A stretch of 64,000 nucleotides of DNA from Parasphingorhabdus litoris DSM 22379 (GTDB lineage: Bacteria; Pseudomonadota; Alphaproteobacteria; Sphingomonadales; Sphingomonadaceae), in assembly GCF_020906275.1 (NCBI RefSeq), contig NZ_CP086727.1:930001-994000 (forward strand), read 5' to 3'. Positions 53,391 to 61,820 of this stretch are shown here, in pieces. Below the pieces are notes generated by a model. That model worked only from the letters and a program-made list of their open reading frames with translations. It ran no database searches and had not been told where the DNA came from. Position 1 is the stretch's first letter. Each line of letters begins with the position of its first letter. The position numbers were made by a program, and so were the translations under genes.

Positions 53391-54437
53391 ATGACAATAG
53401 AAGTGCGGAGCGTATGTCATGCGCTGATCGCGGTTTCCCTGCTGGCCAGTGTGGGATCGCCGGCTTTTTCGCAGGAACAGGACACACAGCAGGTCGATCG
53501 CGCCTATGTTGCTCCGGTCATAACTGAACCAGATCTTCCAGAATTGCCGGCAACACCTGTGCTGAGCCGGGATGGTTATCCTGATTGCCGGGAGGATTTT
53601 CAAAAATTTGACGCGCCATTTGACAAGGCGGAAGATACTAATCGCTGTACGGTCTTGCTTGATCGCTATTATGCAGAGGTGCTCACACCGTTTCGTCAGC
53701 GCATGATTGATCACCAGAATGAAATATCCAAAATTTATACCGATAAAGTCGCGGGCAAGATGGAATTTACGGCCAAAAGCCGTGATCAATTTTATACTGA
53801 CATGCGCCGGGAACATGCCGCATCTGATCCTGATGGTGCCAATTTGGCGGACTATCGGGCGCTTGAGACGCGTTACCAAGAGGACCGGGCCTATTTGCAG
53901 GATCGCTTCTGTTTCAATACCGGCTGCGGCGGCTATGCCGTTCCCGAATATGTCGTGAAAGAAGACAAATCCGATAAGGGAGAGAAAGACGGCAAGGTAA
54001 AAAGTGCCAAGAGGTCCAAAGGACCGCAAAAATGCAAAAAGGCCAAGAAACGCGGCGGTTTGCTTGGTGGTATTCTGGGCGGTGTTGCGGGCAATGCGGC
54101 CGGCCTTGGCAAGATTGGAACGCTAATTTCGAGTGGTGTCGGGGCTGTGCTGGTCAGCGAAATTGCTTGCCAGCTGACCGAAGACGAGCAGAAAGAAGCG
54201 GCAGAAGCAACGGTTGAGGTGACGAAGAAAGAAGAAGTTGGCGCGACCGCAACTTGGAAAAGCCCAACGCGGGCGGGCGTATCGGGTTCATCAACGGTCA
54301 CGGCGCTCAACACAGAGCCCAATGGCCGTAAATGCCTGAACATCACTGACGTCGCGATCATTGACGGTCAGGAAACCCGCGTGTCGAAACGTATGTGCCG
54401 TGGGCAGGACGAAGAGGGCTATACGATCCTCGCGTAG
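53391..54437 (+). CDS. Exported protein with glycine-zipper segment, 17-kDa-antigen-like
   Basis: 348 aa. Signal peptide (ending SPAFSQE). Residues about 30-210 are charged, with Cys-containing motifs (YPDCREDF, RFCFNTGCGGY) and a KSDKGEKDGKVKSAKRSKGP basic linker. A glycine-zipper (GGLLGGILGGVAGNAAGLG) like those of Rickettsia 17-kDa surface antigens follows, then a Cys-containing beta domain that ends CRGQDEEGYTILA. It is probably a cell-envelope protein, but no lipoprotein Cys is seen. Divergent from the ClpP-like gene. Confidence 0.75.
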   Translation: MTIEVRSVCHALIAVSLLASVGSPAFSQEQDTQQVDRAYVAPVITEPDLPELPATPVLSRDGYPDCREDFQKFDAPFDKAEDTNRCTVLLDRYYAEVLTPFRQRMIDHQNEISKIYTDKVAGKMEFTAKSRDQFYTDMRREHAASDPDGANLADYRALETRYQEDRAYLQDRFCFNTGCGGYAVPEYVVKEDKSDKGEKDGKVKSAKRSKGPQKCKKAKKRGGLLGGILGGVAGNAAGLGKIGTLISSGVGAVLVSEIACQLTEDEQKEAAEATVEVTKKEEVGATATWKSPTRAGVSGSSTVTALNTEPNGRKCLNITDVAIIDGQETRVSKRMCRGQDEEGYTILA

Positions 54438-54447
54438 CCCACGGTTA

Positions 54448-56052
54448 TTAAGCTAGATCAGCCTTGATAAAGTCTGCAGCTCGTTCGCCAATCATGATAC
54501 TGGGGGCATTGGTGTTGCCGCTGACGATCTCCGGCATGATCGATGCATCGGCAATGTAGAGCCCGTCCAGGCCCTTAAATTTCAGGCGATTATCAACCAC
54601 AGCATGATCATCACTACCCATTCGGCAGGTGCCGACGGGGTGATAGACAGTATCCGCACGCTCTCGGATAAGCGCATCGAGTGCTTCGTCATTGCTCATG
54701 TCTATAGGGTGGCGATTAGTGGGTTTGAAATCGGTCAGCGGCGGCGCTTCCATGATCCGCTGCATGTGCCGGACACCCGCGCGTAACGTTGCGATATCGC
54801 GATCATCGTCGAGGAAATTGGGATCAATTGCTGGCGGTGCCTTTGGATCGGTCGAACCCAGCCGCACCGTGCCTTTGCTATACGGACGCAATACGCAGGC
54901 ATGGCAGCTAAAGCCATGACCCTTCACCTTTTCTCGACCATGATCTTCCAATACGGCCGGTACAAAATGATATTGGATATCGGGCGCCGGCACATCGGGA
55001 CTGGAGCTCCAGAACCCGCCGGCCTCGGCATAGGGTGTGGTCATGATACCCGTCCGTTTCATCCGGTGTTCGATTATCGCTTTGCCCATTCGGACAGTTC
55101 CCTGCAGCGAGTCACCGATCAGTTCCTTGGACTCGGTCATATAGCCGGAGACAAAATCGATATGGTCTTTCAGGTTCGCTCCGACTTCGGGTTTGTCGGC
55201 CACGACCGCCACCCCTTTTTCGTTGAGATGTTCTGCGGGGCCGATGCCCGATAGTTGCAGGATATGGGGCGATCCAAAGGCGCCCGCCGAAAGGACAACA
55301 GCTCCCTTGGCGGAGAGGGTTTCTCGCCCGAAACCGCGTTTGATCTGGACGCCGGTCACGCGGCCATTTTCGACGATCAGCTTCTCGACCAGGGATTTGG
55401 TTTTGATGTCCAGATTCTGCCTGCTACGGCCCGGCTCGACATAGGCGCGCGCGGCAGACCAGCGCTCGCCGCCTTTCTGGGTGACCTGATAGACGCCCAT
55501 GCCTTCCTGCTCGGCGCCGTTAAAGTCATCGCGGATCGGCAGCTGTAAGTTGCGCGCAGCTTCGACAAAGGCGACGCTTCCGGGGTTCAGCCATTTTTGA
55601 TCGGACACGGATAGGGGGCCGTCTCCACCATGATAGTCATCGCCGCCTCGCTCGTTACCTTCAGATTTCTTGAAATAGGGCAGGACATCATCATAGCTCC
55701 AGCCATCGCAATCATGGCCTCCTTCTGATTCCGGGGCAGCCCAATTGTCATAATCCCATTTGTTGCCGCGAATATAGACCATTGCATTGATCGCGCTGGA
55801 ACCGCCGAGGCCACGTCCACGGGGTTGATAACCTGTGCGGCCATTCAGGCCCTTTTGCGGTACGGTGTCAAATCGCCAGTTCGCGTTTTTCAGCAAAAAG
55901 GGCATCATTCCCGGCGTCTTAACGAGGAAATTGTTATTGTTGCCACCGGCCTCGATCAGGCAGACCGACCGCTTGCCATCTTCGCTCAGCCGTCCGGCAA
56001 CTGCGCTGCCTGCTGATCCTCCGCCGATGACGATGATGTCATATTCTGCCAT
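54448..56052 (-). CDS. GMC-family FAD oxidoreductase (choline/alcohol dehydrogenase-like)
   Basis: 534 aa. The FAD motif [13 protein letters not shown] is at residues 9-21; other GMC signatures are [18 protein letters not shown] and [17 protein letters not shown], and the C-terminal active-site His pair is near [18 protein letters not shown] and [18 protein letters not shown]. It oxidises an alcohol to the aldehyde with FAD, probably a membrane-linked dehydrogenase (AlkJ or BetA type); substrate unknown. It starts inside the end of the upstream hydroxylase gene, with a 67-bp overlap. Confidence 0.92.
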   Translation of the reverse strand: MAEYDIIVIGGGSAGSAVAGRLSEDGKRSVCLIEAGGNNNNFLVKTPGMMPFLLKNANWRFDTVPQKGLNGRTGYQPRGRGLGGSSAINAMVYIRGNKWDYDNWAAPESEGGHDCDGWSYDDVLPYFKKSEGNERGGDDYHGGDGPLSVSDQKWLNPGSVAFVEAARNLQLPIRDDFNGAEQEGMGVYQVTQKGGERWSAARAYVEPGRSRQNLDIKTKSLVEKLIVENGRVTGVQIKRGFGRETLSAKGAVVLSAGAFGSPHILQLSGIGPAEHLNEKGVAVVADKPEVGANLKDHIDFVSGYMTESKELIGDSLQGTVRMGKAIIEHRMKRTGIMTTPYAEAGGFWSSSPDVPAPDIQYHFVPAVLEDHGREKVKGHGFSCHACVLRPYSKGTVRLGSTDPKAPPAIDPNFLDDDRDIATLRAGVRHMQRIMEAPPLTDFKPTNRHPIDMSNDEALDALIRERADTVYHPVGTCRMGSDDHAVVDNRLKFKGLDGLYIADASIMPEIVSGNTNAPSIMIGERAADFIKADLA

Positions 56053-56939
56053 GCTGTTCTCTCCTGCTTTGCCCAGCGCGCCCTTATGGTTTCACTGCTT
56101 TCTCTGGAGCCATCATGGCTCCAGCCGGGCGGTTTTATCAGATAGTTTAACTTGTAGCGCCAAGGTGCCGACCATAGATCCTTAGTCATGCCAACCCACT
56201 CGTGAAAGGCGGCCCAAAGGACATTGTAGCTGTTCAGATTTTTGATGATGCCATATCGGATTTTCTCATCATCCCGTTCTTCTTCAAATGTACCGAACAT
56301 TTTGTCCCAGATGATAAAAATCCCGGCATAGTTCCTGTCGAGATAGCGCGGATTGGTCGCATGGTGGACCCGGTGATGAGACGGGGTGTTCATCACCGCC
56401 TCAAACCAACGCGGCATGCGGCTGATTGCCTCGGTATGGATCCAATATTGATAGAGCAGGTTCACGCCGCCAACAAAGGCGATCATTGCCGGGTGAAAAC
56501 CGATCAGAAACATCGGCAGCGAAAATATCCAGGTCAGCGCAAAGGTGCTGGTCCACGGCTGACGCAAAGCGGTTGAGAGATTATAGTGTTCGCTGCTGTG
56601 ATGATTGACATGCGCCGCCCAAACCCAGCGGATACGATGCGCACCGCGGTGGAAAACGTAATAGAAGAAATCATCGACAAATAGAGCCAATATCCAGGCC
56701 CACCAGGTGAACGGGATATCGAATAGGCGAAATTGATAAACCCAATATATCACGGCTACGGCCAGCCCGCCGGTTAATAAGCCAGCGACCACGCTGCCGG
56801 TCCCCAATGTCAGGGATGTCGCCATGTCTTTGACATCATATTTAATGTCATCGCGATAGCGGCTCATGAAAAATTCGAGCGCCACCGTTACGATAAAAAA
56901 CGGAATCGCATAAAGGGTTGGATCGGGAAGGCTTTCCAT
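55986..56939 (-). CDS. Sterol desaturase/fatty acid hydroxylase family membrane protein
   Basis: 317 aa, hydrophobic N-terminal half with several helices. The three histidine clusters of the family are visible: [25 protein letters not shown] and HHRVHHATN. These bind a di-iron centre that inserts oxygen into C-H bonds of lipids. The C-terminal 60 residues are soluble and extend past the GMC start on the same strand. The coupling suggests that the hydroxylase product is the alcohol oxidised by the GMC enzyme. Confidence 0.88.
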   Translation of the reverse strand: MESLPDPTLYAIPFFIVTVALEFFMSRYRDDIKYDVKDMATSLTLGTGSVVAGLLTGGLAVAVIYWVYQFRLFDIPFTWWAWILALFVDDFFYYVFHRGAHRIRWVWAAHVNHHSSEHYNLSTALRQPWTSTFALTWIFSLPMFLIGFHPAMIAFVGGVNLLYQYWIHTEAISRMPRWFEAVMNTPSHHRVHHATNPRYLDRNYAGIFIIWDKMFGTFEEERDDEKIRYGIIKNLNSYNVLWAAFHEWVGMTKDLWSAPWRYKLNYLIKPPGWSHDGSRESSETIRARWAKQERTAWQNMTSSSSAEDQQAAQLPDG

Positions 56940-56980
56940 GCCTTCCTATTTACACCGCTGTCAGCAACTGTCCAGCAGGA

Positions 56981-57532
56981 TTAGTTGGTACTGCCTGCCA
57001 ATGCATCAACCATCGCGCGGATCGGCGTGATGTCATAACCAGCATTGCCAGCTAACCGCGCAATTTCGTCTGGCGATACGCCCTGCTTGGCCTGAGCCAA
57101 TGACCATAGCAAAGTCGACCGTGTCCCGGATCGGCAATAAGCGAGCGTCTTTCCTTCGGTGCCATCAAGAGCAGAGATCATTGCATCGACTTGCGGCGCG
57201 GAAAAGCCGCTATGGGTGATCGGGATAGCGATATAGTCGATCCCGGCGGCCTTAGCAGCGGCCTCGATTTCGGCACTCTGCGGAGCGGTGGGCTCTTCGC
57301 CATCCGGGCGATTGTTGACGATCAAGCTCACGCCTTCGGCCTTGGCGGTCGCAATATCTTCCAAGCTGATTTGTGGCGAGACACTGACTTTATCGTTTAT
57401 TTTCCGGAACATGCTTTCAACCTTTTCTACAGGAACAGAGGAATTTTCTTCTGCGAAGCTGCTGGAATATGCCAACACTGCGCCACCGAGCATCAACGTG
57501 CAACCGGTCAATGATGCGACGATCATCTTCAT
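56981..57532 (-). CDS. DUF442 / beta-lactamase-hydrolase-like phosphatase-fold protein, exported
   Basis: 183 aa. An N-terminal hydrophobic helix (IVASLTGCTLMLGGAVLAY) acts as a signal or anchor. The rest is the TIGR01244/DUF442 fold with ISLEDIATAKAEGVSLIVNNRPDGE and the phosphatase-like P-loop YCRSGTRST, catalytic Cys near 134. Relatives (as in the N-domain of Blh) are linked to persulfide or sulfide handling. Its start overlaps the recQ stop by 4 bp (ATGA); no functional link to RecQ is known. Confidence 0.85.
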   Translation of the reverse strand: MKMIVASLTGCTLMLGGAVLAYSSSFAEENSSVPVEKVESMFRKINDKVSVSPQISLEDIATAKAEGVSLIVNNRPDGEEPTAPQSAEIEAAAKAAGIDYIAIPITHSGFSAPQVDAMISALDGTEGKTLAYCRSGTRSTLLWSLAQAKQGVSPDEIARLAGNAGYDITPIRAMVDALAGSTN

Positions 57533-59316
57533 ACGCTTTCCTCCTGTGCTTCGGATAATTCTCTTATCACATTCAGGAAGTCTTCCCCATATTTTTCGAG
57601 CTTGGCTGCTCCGATTCCGGGTAGTTCAGCAAGTGCTGACAGGCTGCGTGGTTTAAATCCAGTCATGTCGCGCAGCACGCTGTCATGGAAAATCACATAG
57701 GGCGGAACGCCTTGTTCCTTGGCGAGTTCCATGCGTTTGGCGCGCAGGGCATCGAACAATGGATCACCCACTGGGTTGGGAGAAGAACCGCTGCGGCGTT
57801 TCTTGCGTTCGCGTTTGGGTGGTTCGACAATGGCAACCTCGGCCTCACCCTTCAAAATTGCACGCGCCTCTGGACCAAACATCAAGCCACCATGTTCGGT
57901 ATTACGCAGTGCATCACGCAGCAGCAGGGATCGCGAAACCGGTTTGATCAGCGGCGCTTCCTCGGTATCGACAATGTCGAAAACGGAGAGTTGATCATGT
58001 CCGCGCGAGAGGACCTTGTCCTCCTGCCGTCCGGTGAGCACGGCTTCCAAATGGCCCACGCCAAAACTCTGGCCCGTGCGATAGACAGCAGATAGAAATT
58101 TGCGCGCCAGTTCGGTGACGTTTCGGGTGATCGGTGCGTTCAGGCAATTATCGCAATTGCCACAGCTTTGTGGTGGCTCTTCACCAAAATGTTTGAGCAA
58201 TATCGCCCGTCGACATCCCGCTGCTTCCACCAGACCGCCTAACGCGGCAAGCCTTGTACGCTCGCTATTGAGGCGCTGTTCGTCAACTTCTGTCAGTCGT
58301 TGTCGTGCTTTGGCAAAATCCTCTGCGCCCCAGAACATATGAGCTTCTGCCGGATCGCCATCGCGGCCAGCGCGCCCGGTTTCCTGATAATAGGCTTCAA
58401 TCGATTTGGGCAGGCCAGCGTGAGCAACAAAGCGGACATCGGGCTTGTCGATCCCCATCCCGAACGCAATGGTTGCAACCATCACCATGTCTTCTGAAGC
58501 CACAAAATCGGCCTGATTGCGCTGCCTGACTTCAGGGGGAAGGCCAGCATGATAGGCACGAGCGCTGCGGCCAGTCTTGGCAATTTGATCCGCTAGCTTC
58601 TCGGTCGCATTGCGAGTTGGCGCATAGATGATGCCCGGGCCGGACAAACGCTCGACCAGATCAGCAATCTGCCGGGTCAGCCCCTTGCGCGGTGAAATAC
58701 TGTAGCGAATATTGGGCCGGTCAAAACCGGCGATGATCAGGCCATCTTGTTCGATACCAAGCTGTACCAAAATATCATCGCGCGTATGTTTGTCTGCAGT
58801 GGCAGTCAACGCGAGGCGCGGGACATCGGCGAAATGATCGAGCAAGGGTCGCAGCAGCCGGTAATCGGGCCGAAAATCATGTCCCCATTCTGATACACAA
58901 TGCGCTTCATCAATCGCGAAGAGGGAAATTCTCGTCTGTTCGAGCAGGTTCCTGAAATGCTCGCCCGATGCCCGTTCCGGCGCGGCATAGAGCAGATCGA
59001 GTTCGCCCGCCTTTAACCGCGCTATAGTCTCTGCGCGATTATCATCGGCCGAAGTGAGCGTTGCGGCGCGGATGCCGACCGCCTCGGCGCTGCGCAATTG
59101 GTCATGCATCAAAGCGATCAGCGGCGAGATGACAACGACGGTGCCATCACTGGCTATGGCGGGCAGTTGATAGCATAGCGACTTGCCCGCACCGGTCGGC
59201 ATCACCGCGAGCGTGTTCTGGCGCTCCATCACCCGCGTGAGAACCTGATCCTGGACACCGCGAAACGCGGTAAATCCAAAGGTCGATTTCAGCAGCGGTA
59301 GGAGATTCTCGAGCAT
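57529..59316 (-). CDS. recQ: ATP-dependent DNA helicase RecQ
   Basis: 595 aa. It has SF2 motifs: Walker A PTGAGKSLCYQLPA, DEAH box FAIDEAHCVSEWGHDFRPDY, motif III LTATADKHT and motif VI QETGRAGRDG. A zinc-binding region (CRRAILLKHFGE, CGNCDNC) and a C-terminal HRDC domain (LFDALRAKRMELAKEQG ... LPGIGAAKLEKYGEDFL) complete the standard RecQ layout. It unwinds DNA 3' to 5' in recombination and repair. Confidence 0.95.
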   Translation of the reverse strand: MLENLLPLLKSTFGFTAFRGVQDQVLTRVMERQNTLAVMPTGAGKSLCYQLPAIASDGTVVVISPLIALMHDQLRSAEAVGIRAATLTSADDNRAETIARLKAGELDLLYAAPERASGEHFRNLLEQTRISLFAIDEAHCVSEWGHDFRPDYRLLRPLLDHFADVPRLALTATADKHTRDDILVQLGIEQDGLIIAGFDRPNIRYSISPRKGLTRQIADLVERLSGPGIIYAPTRNATEKLADQIAKTGRSARAYHAGLPPEVRQRNQADFVASEDMVMVATIAFGMGIDKPDVRFVAHAGLPKSIEAYYQETGRAGRDGDPAEAHMFWGAEDFAKARQRLTEVDEQRLNSERTRLAALGGLVEAAGCRRAILLKHFGEEPPQSCGNCDNCLNAPITRNVTELARKFLSAVYRTGQSFGVGHLEAVLTGRQEDKVLSRGHDQLSVFDIVDTEEAPLIKPVSRSLLLRDALRNTEHGGLMFGPEARAILKGEAEVAIVEPPKRERKKRRSGSSPNPVGDPLFDALRAKRMELAKEQGVPPYVIFHDSVLRDMTGFKPRSLSALAELPGIGAAKLEKYGEDFLNVIRELSEAQEESV

Positions 59317-59405
59317 CCGGCTTTCCTACCCAGCGGATTGGCGAAGTGAAACCGTTAAAGTGGAAATGACCGATTTTGTTGGCGGGACTATATTGGCAGA
59401 GAAGA

Positions 59406-60689
59406 TCAGTGTGGCATGGAACGGGTTGCGCGCCAGAAATGAAAGCCGGCCCAGATATTGAAAAACGCCAGAATCGCAAGGGCACGTTGCAAGGCCGCTG
59501 CCTCGCCGAGTTCGCTGACAAACATGTCCGACAACATACCGACAAATACCGGGCCAACGCCCAAACCAATAATGCCAGCGATAAGCAGATAAATCGCGAC
59601 GGCCATAGCGCGGGTTTCGTCGCTGGCCAGCTTTTGCAACGCTGCGAAATTGGGCCCGTAGTAAAAGGTCGCTGCGAATGTCGGGATGGCTAATAATATC
59701 ACCGCCATATTGGCGCTTGGTCCATATATCGCCCAGATCATGCCGGGAGTGGCAACCACCATGACCATAGCAGCCACCAGCAGCGGCAGCGTCGGGCGCA
59801 ACTTGCCAAAATAATCACCGGCCCGGCCCCCCAGCCATGCACCGAACCCGCCCGAAAGACCGACCATGACACCGAGTTTCCAACCCAGTTCGCCATAGCC
59901 AATGCCATGCACCCGAACGAACAGGCCGCCGTAAAAGCTTGCCAGGCCATAGGAAACAAATTGCACCAGCACGCCAGCGGCAACCAAATGCCAATAAGCC
60001 GGCTTGGACGACAATTCGATCAATGCTTCTTTCAGGCTGGTTCTGTTCGGGTCAGGCTTAAAAGCAGCCGCTAAAGATACATTCCCGCGCGGATCGGGAA
60101 CCGTGAACCAGATGATTACAGCTATGATGATCCCCGGCAGTCCGGCTATCAAGAAAGCGACGCGCCAGCTGAAATTTTCGGCCACCCAACCTCCGCCGGC
60201 ATAGGCAATAAATGCACCGATCGGCACTGACATACCCAATATGCCTAGTGCTCCAGCGCGGCGTTCCGGCGGAAACAGATCGGCGATCAGCGAATGAGAC
60301 GCTGGCGCAGAACCTGCCTCACCGATGCCGACACCCACACGGGCTAGAAACAGTTGGACAAAATTTGCAGCGAGGCCGCATGCGACAGTCATGGCAGACC
60401 AGATGGCGATGGCAATGGCGATGATCCGGCTGCGGTTCCACTTGTCGGCCAATGCGGCGACCGGTATGGCTAGAGTGGTGTAGAAAATGGCGAAAGATAG
60501 CCCGGTCATTAAGCCAATTTGGGTGTCGCTTAGGCCCAAATCGCGTTTCACAGGTTCTGCCAAAATGGAAATGATCTGACGATCGAGAAAGTTGAGCATC
60601 GTTACGATGAACAATACACCCAGAACATAGTTTGGATAGCGACTGGATGTCGATATGCGAGTTCCTGCGGTAGTATCAAGGCCAGCCAT
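59406..60689 (-). CDS. Major facilitator superfamily transporter, spinster type
   Basis: 427 aa from ATG 60689 with GAAGAGG before it; an ATG five codons upstream is also in frame. Twelve hydrophobic segments. Signatures: LGVLFIVTMLNFLDRQIISIL, DRQIISIL with the Asp typical of the group, GLSFAIFYTTLAIPVAALADKWNRSRI (loop 2-3), GVGIGEAGSAPASHSLIADLFPPERRAGALG. It resembles spinster/hexuronate-type transporters common in sphingomonads. Substrate unknown; 43 residues of the N-terminus precede the first helix in the longer form. Confidence 0.88.
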   Translation of the reverse strand: MAGLDTTAGTRISTSSRYPNYVLGVLFIVTMLNFLDRQIISILAEPVKRDLGLSDTQIGLMTGLSFAIFYTTLAIPVAALADKWNRSRIIAIAIAIWSAMTVACGLAANFVQLFLARVGVGIGEAGSAPASHSLIADLFPPERRAGALGILGMSVPIGAFIAYAGGGWVAENFSWRVAFLIAGLPGIIIAVIIWFTVPDPRGNVSLAAAFKPDPNRTSLKEALIELSSKPAYWHLVAAGVLVQFVSYGLASFYGGLFVRVHGIGYGELGWKLGVMVGLSGGFGAWLGGRAGDYFGKLRPTLPLLVAAMVMVVATPGMIWAIYGPSANMAVILLAIPTFAATFYYGPNFAALQKLASDETRAMAVAIYLLIAGIIGLGVGPVFVGMLSDMFVSELGEAAALQRALAILAFFNIWAGFHFWRATRSMPH

Positions 60690-60830
60690 GGCCTCTTCTC
60701 TCATGTTGCTACAGGGCGGCATACCCTTTCTTTAGCTAGGACAGGTCGGATGACTTCAAGTACTGACAGAACAGACTGATACGGCGTTAGGGACAGTATA
60801 TTTTTGTATTGAACGCTTTATGCTGTCACC

Positions 60831-61733
60831 ATGCTGCATATCGTGCATCACAGTGACTATATCGCTCCGCCACCAACACGGGGCAGCTTTGCCTTCGATA
60901 AATATTATCTGGTAATCGAAGCGGTCAAACAATTGTCCGACAATCATCAATTATATGCGCCGCATGCGATGGAACCCCATTGGCTCGAAGCGGTTCATGA
61001 TCCGACCTATGTGAATGAGGTACTCTCTTCGAACGTGCCACATGAGAAAGAACGGCGGATTGGGTTTCCCGTTTCGCCCGAAATTTCTCAGCGCGTGCGC
61101 TACACGTCCGGTGGCACCTGGCTTGCCGCGAAATTGGCTCTGGAACATGGCTATGCGGCGAATAGCGCAGGCGGCAGCCATCATGCGCTCGCCGACACCG
61201 GGGCTGGTTATTGCGTGTTCAATGATTTGGCAGTGAGCGCCAATCGCCTGATAACCGAAGGAGATGTGGGACGTATCCTGATCCTTGATCTCGATGTACA
61301 TCAAGGCGATGGCACGGCCTCGCTACTCGCCGGACGCAATGATATCATGACGGTTTCGGTGCACGCTGAAAAGAACTTCCCGGTACGCAAAGCGCGATCC
61401 TCCCTCGACATCGGTTTGGACGATGGTGCCGGTGACGAACAATATATGCGCATTTTATCCGATCATCTGCCGGCGATATTGGATGATTTTCGGCCCGATT
61501 TGCTATTCTACCAAGCCGGGGTAGATCCCCATGTTGAAGACCGATTGGGGCGACTGGCTCTGACGGATGAAGGACTGGCTGCGCGAGAGCGATATGTCAT
61601 CCGGCAATCGCGAGACAGAGATATTCCCGTCGCGAGCGCGTTGGGCGGGGGATATGGGCATGACCATATGGCCGTTGCGCGGCGCCATGCTTTGTCCATG
61701 CTGACTATGGCAGACGAAAACCAGCGCAGGTGA
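60831..61733 (+). CDS. Histone deacetylase-fold amidohydrolase (class II/IV type)
   Basis: 300 aa. The arginase-deacetylase fold has the tandem histidines in [20 protein letters not shown], the zinc ligands in [10 protein letters not shown] (Asp, His) and the third Asp in [22 protein letters not shown] follows. The bacterial members remove acetyl groups from small amines or acetate-like substrates such as acetylpolyamines. Substrate is not predictable. No clear ribosome site precedes the ATG; it is divergent from the MFS gene. Confidence 0.92.
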   Translation: MLHIVHHSDYIAPPPTRGSFAFDKYYLVIEAVKQLSDNHQLYAPHAMEPHWLEAVHDPTYVNEVLSSNVPHEKERRIGFPVSPEISQRVRYTSGGTWLAAKLALEHGYAANSAGGSHHALADTGAGYCVFNDLAVSANRLITEGDVGRILILDLDVHQGDGTASLLAGRNDIMTVSVHAEKNFPVRKARSSLDIGLDDGAGDEQYMRILSDHLPAILDDFRPDLLFYQAGVDPHVEDRLGRLALTDEGLAARERYVIRQSRDRDIPVASALGGGYGHDHMAVARRHALSMLTMADENQRR

Positions 61734-61820
61734 TCGCATACTTGCCGATAATATTTCCCTGTTCATTCGGCTAATTTTGTTGTTTATCCAAGACATAAAA
61801 TAAAGCCATTGGGAGGCCTC

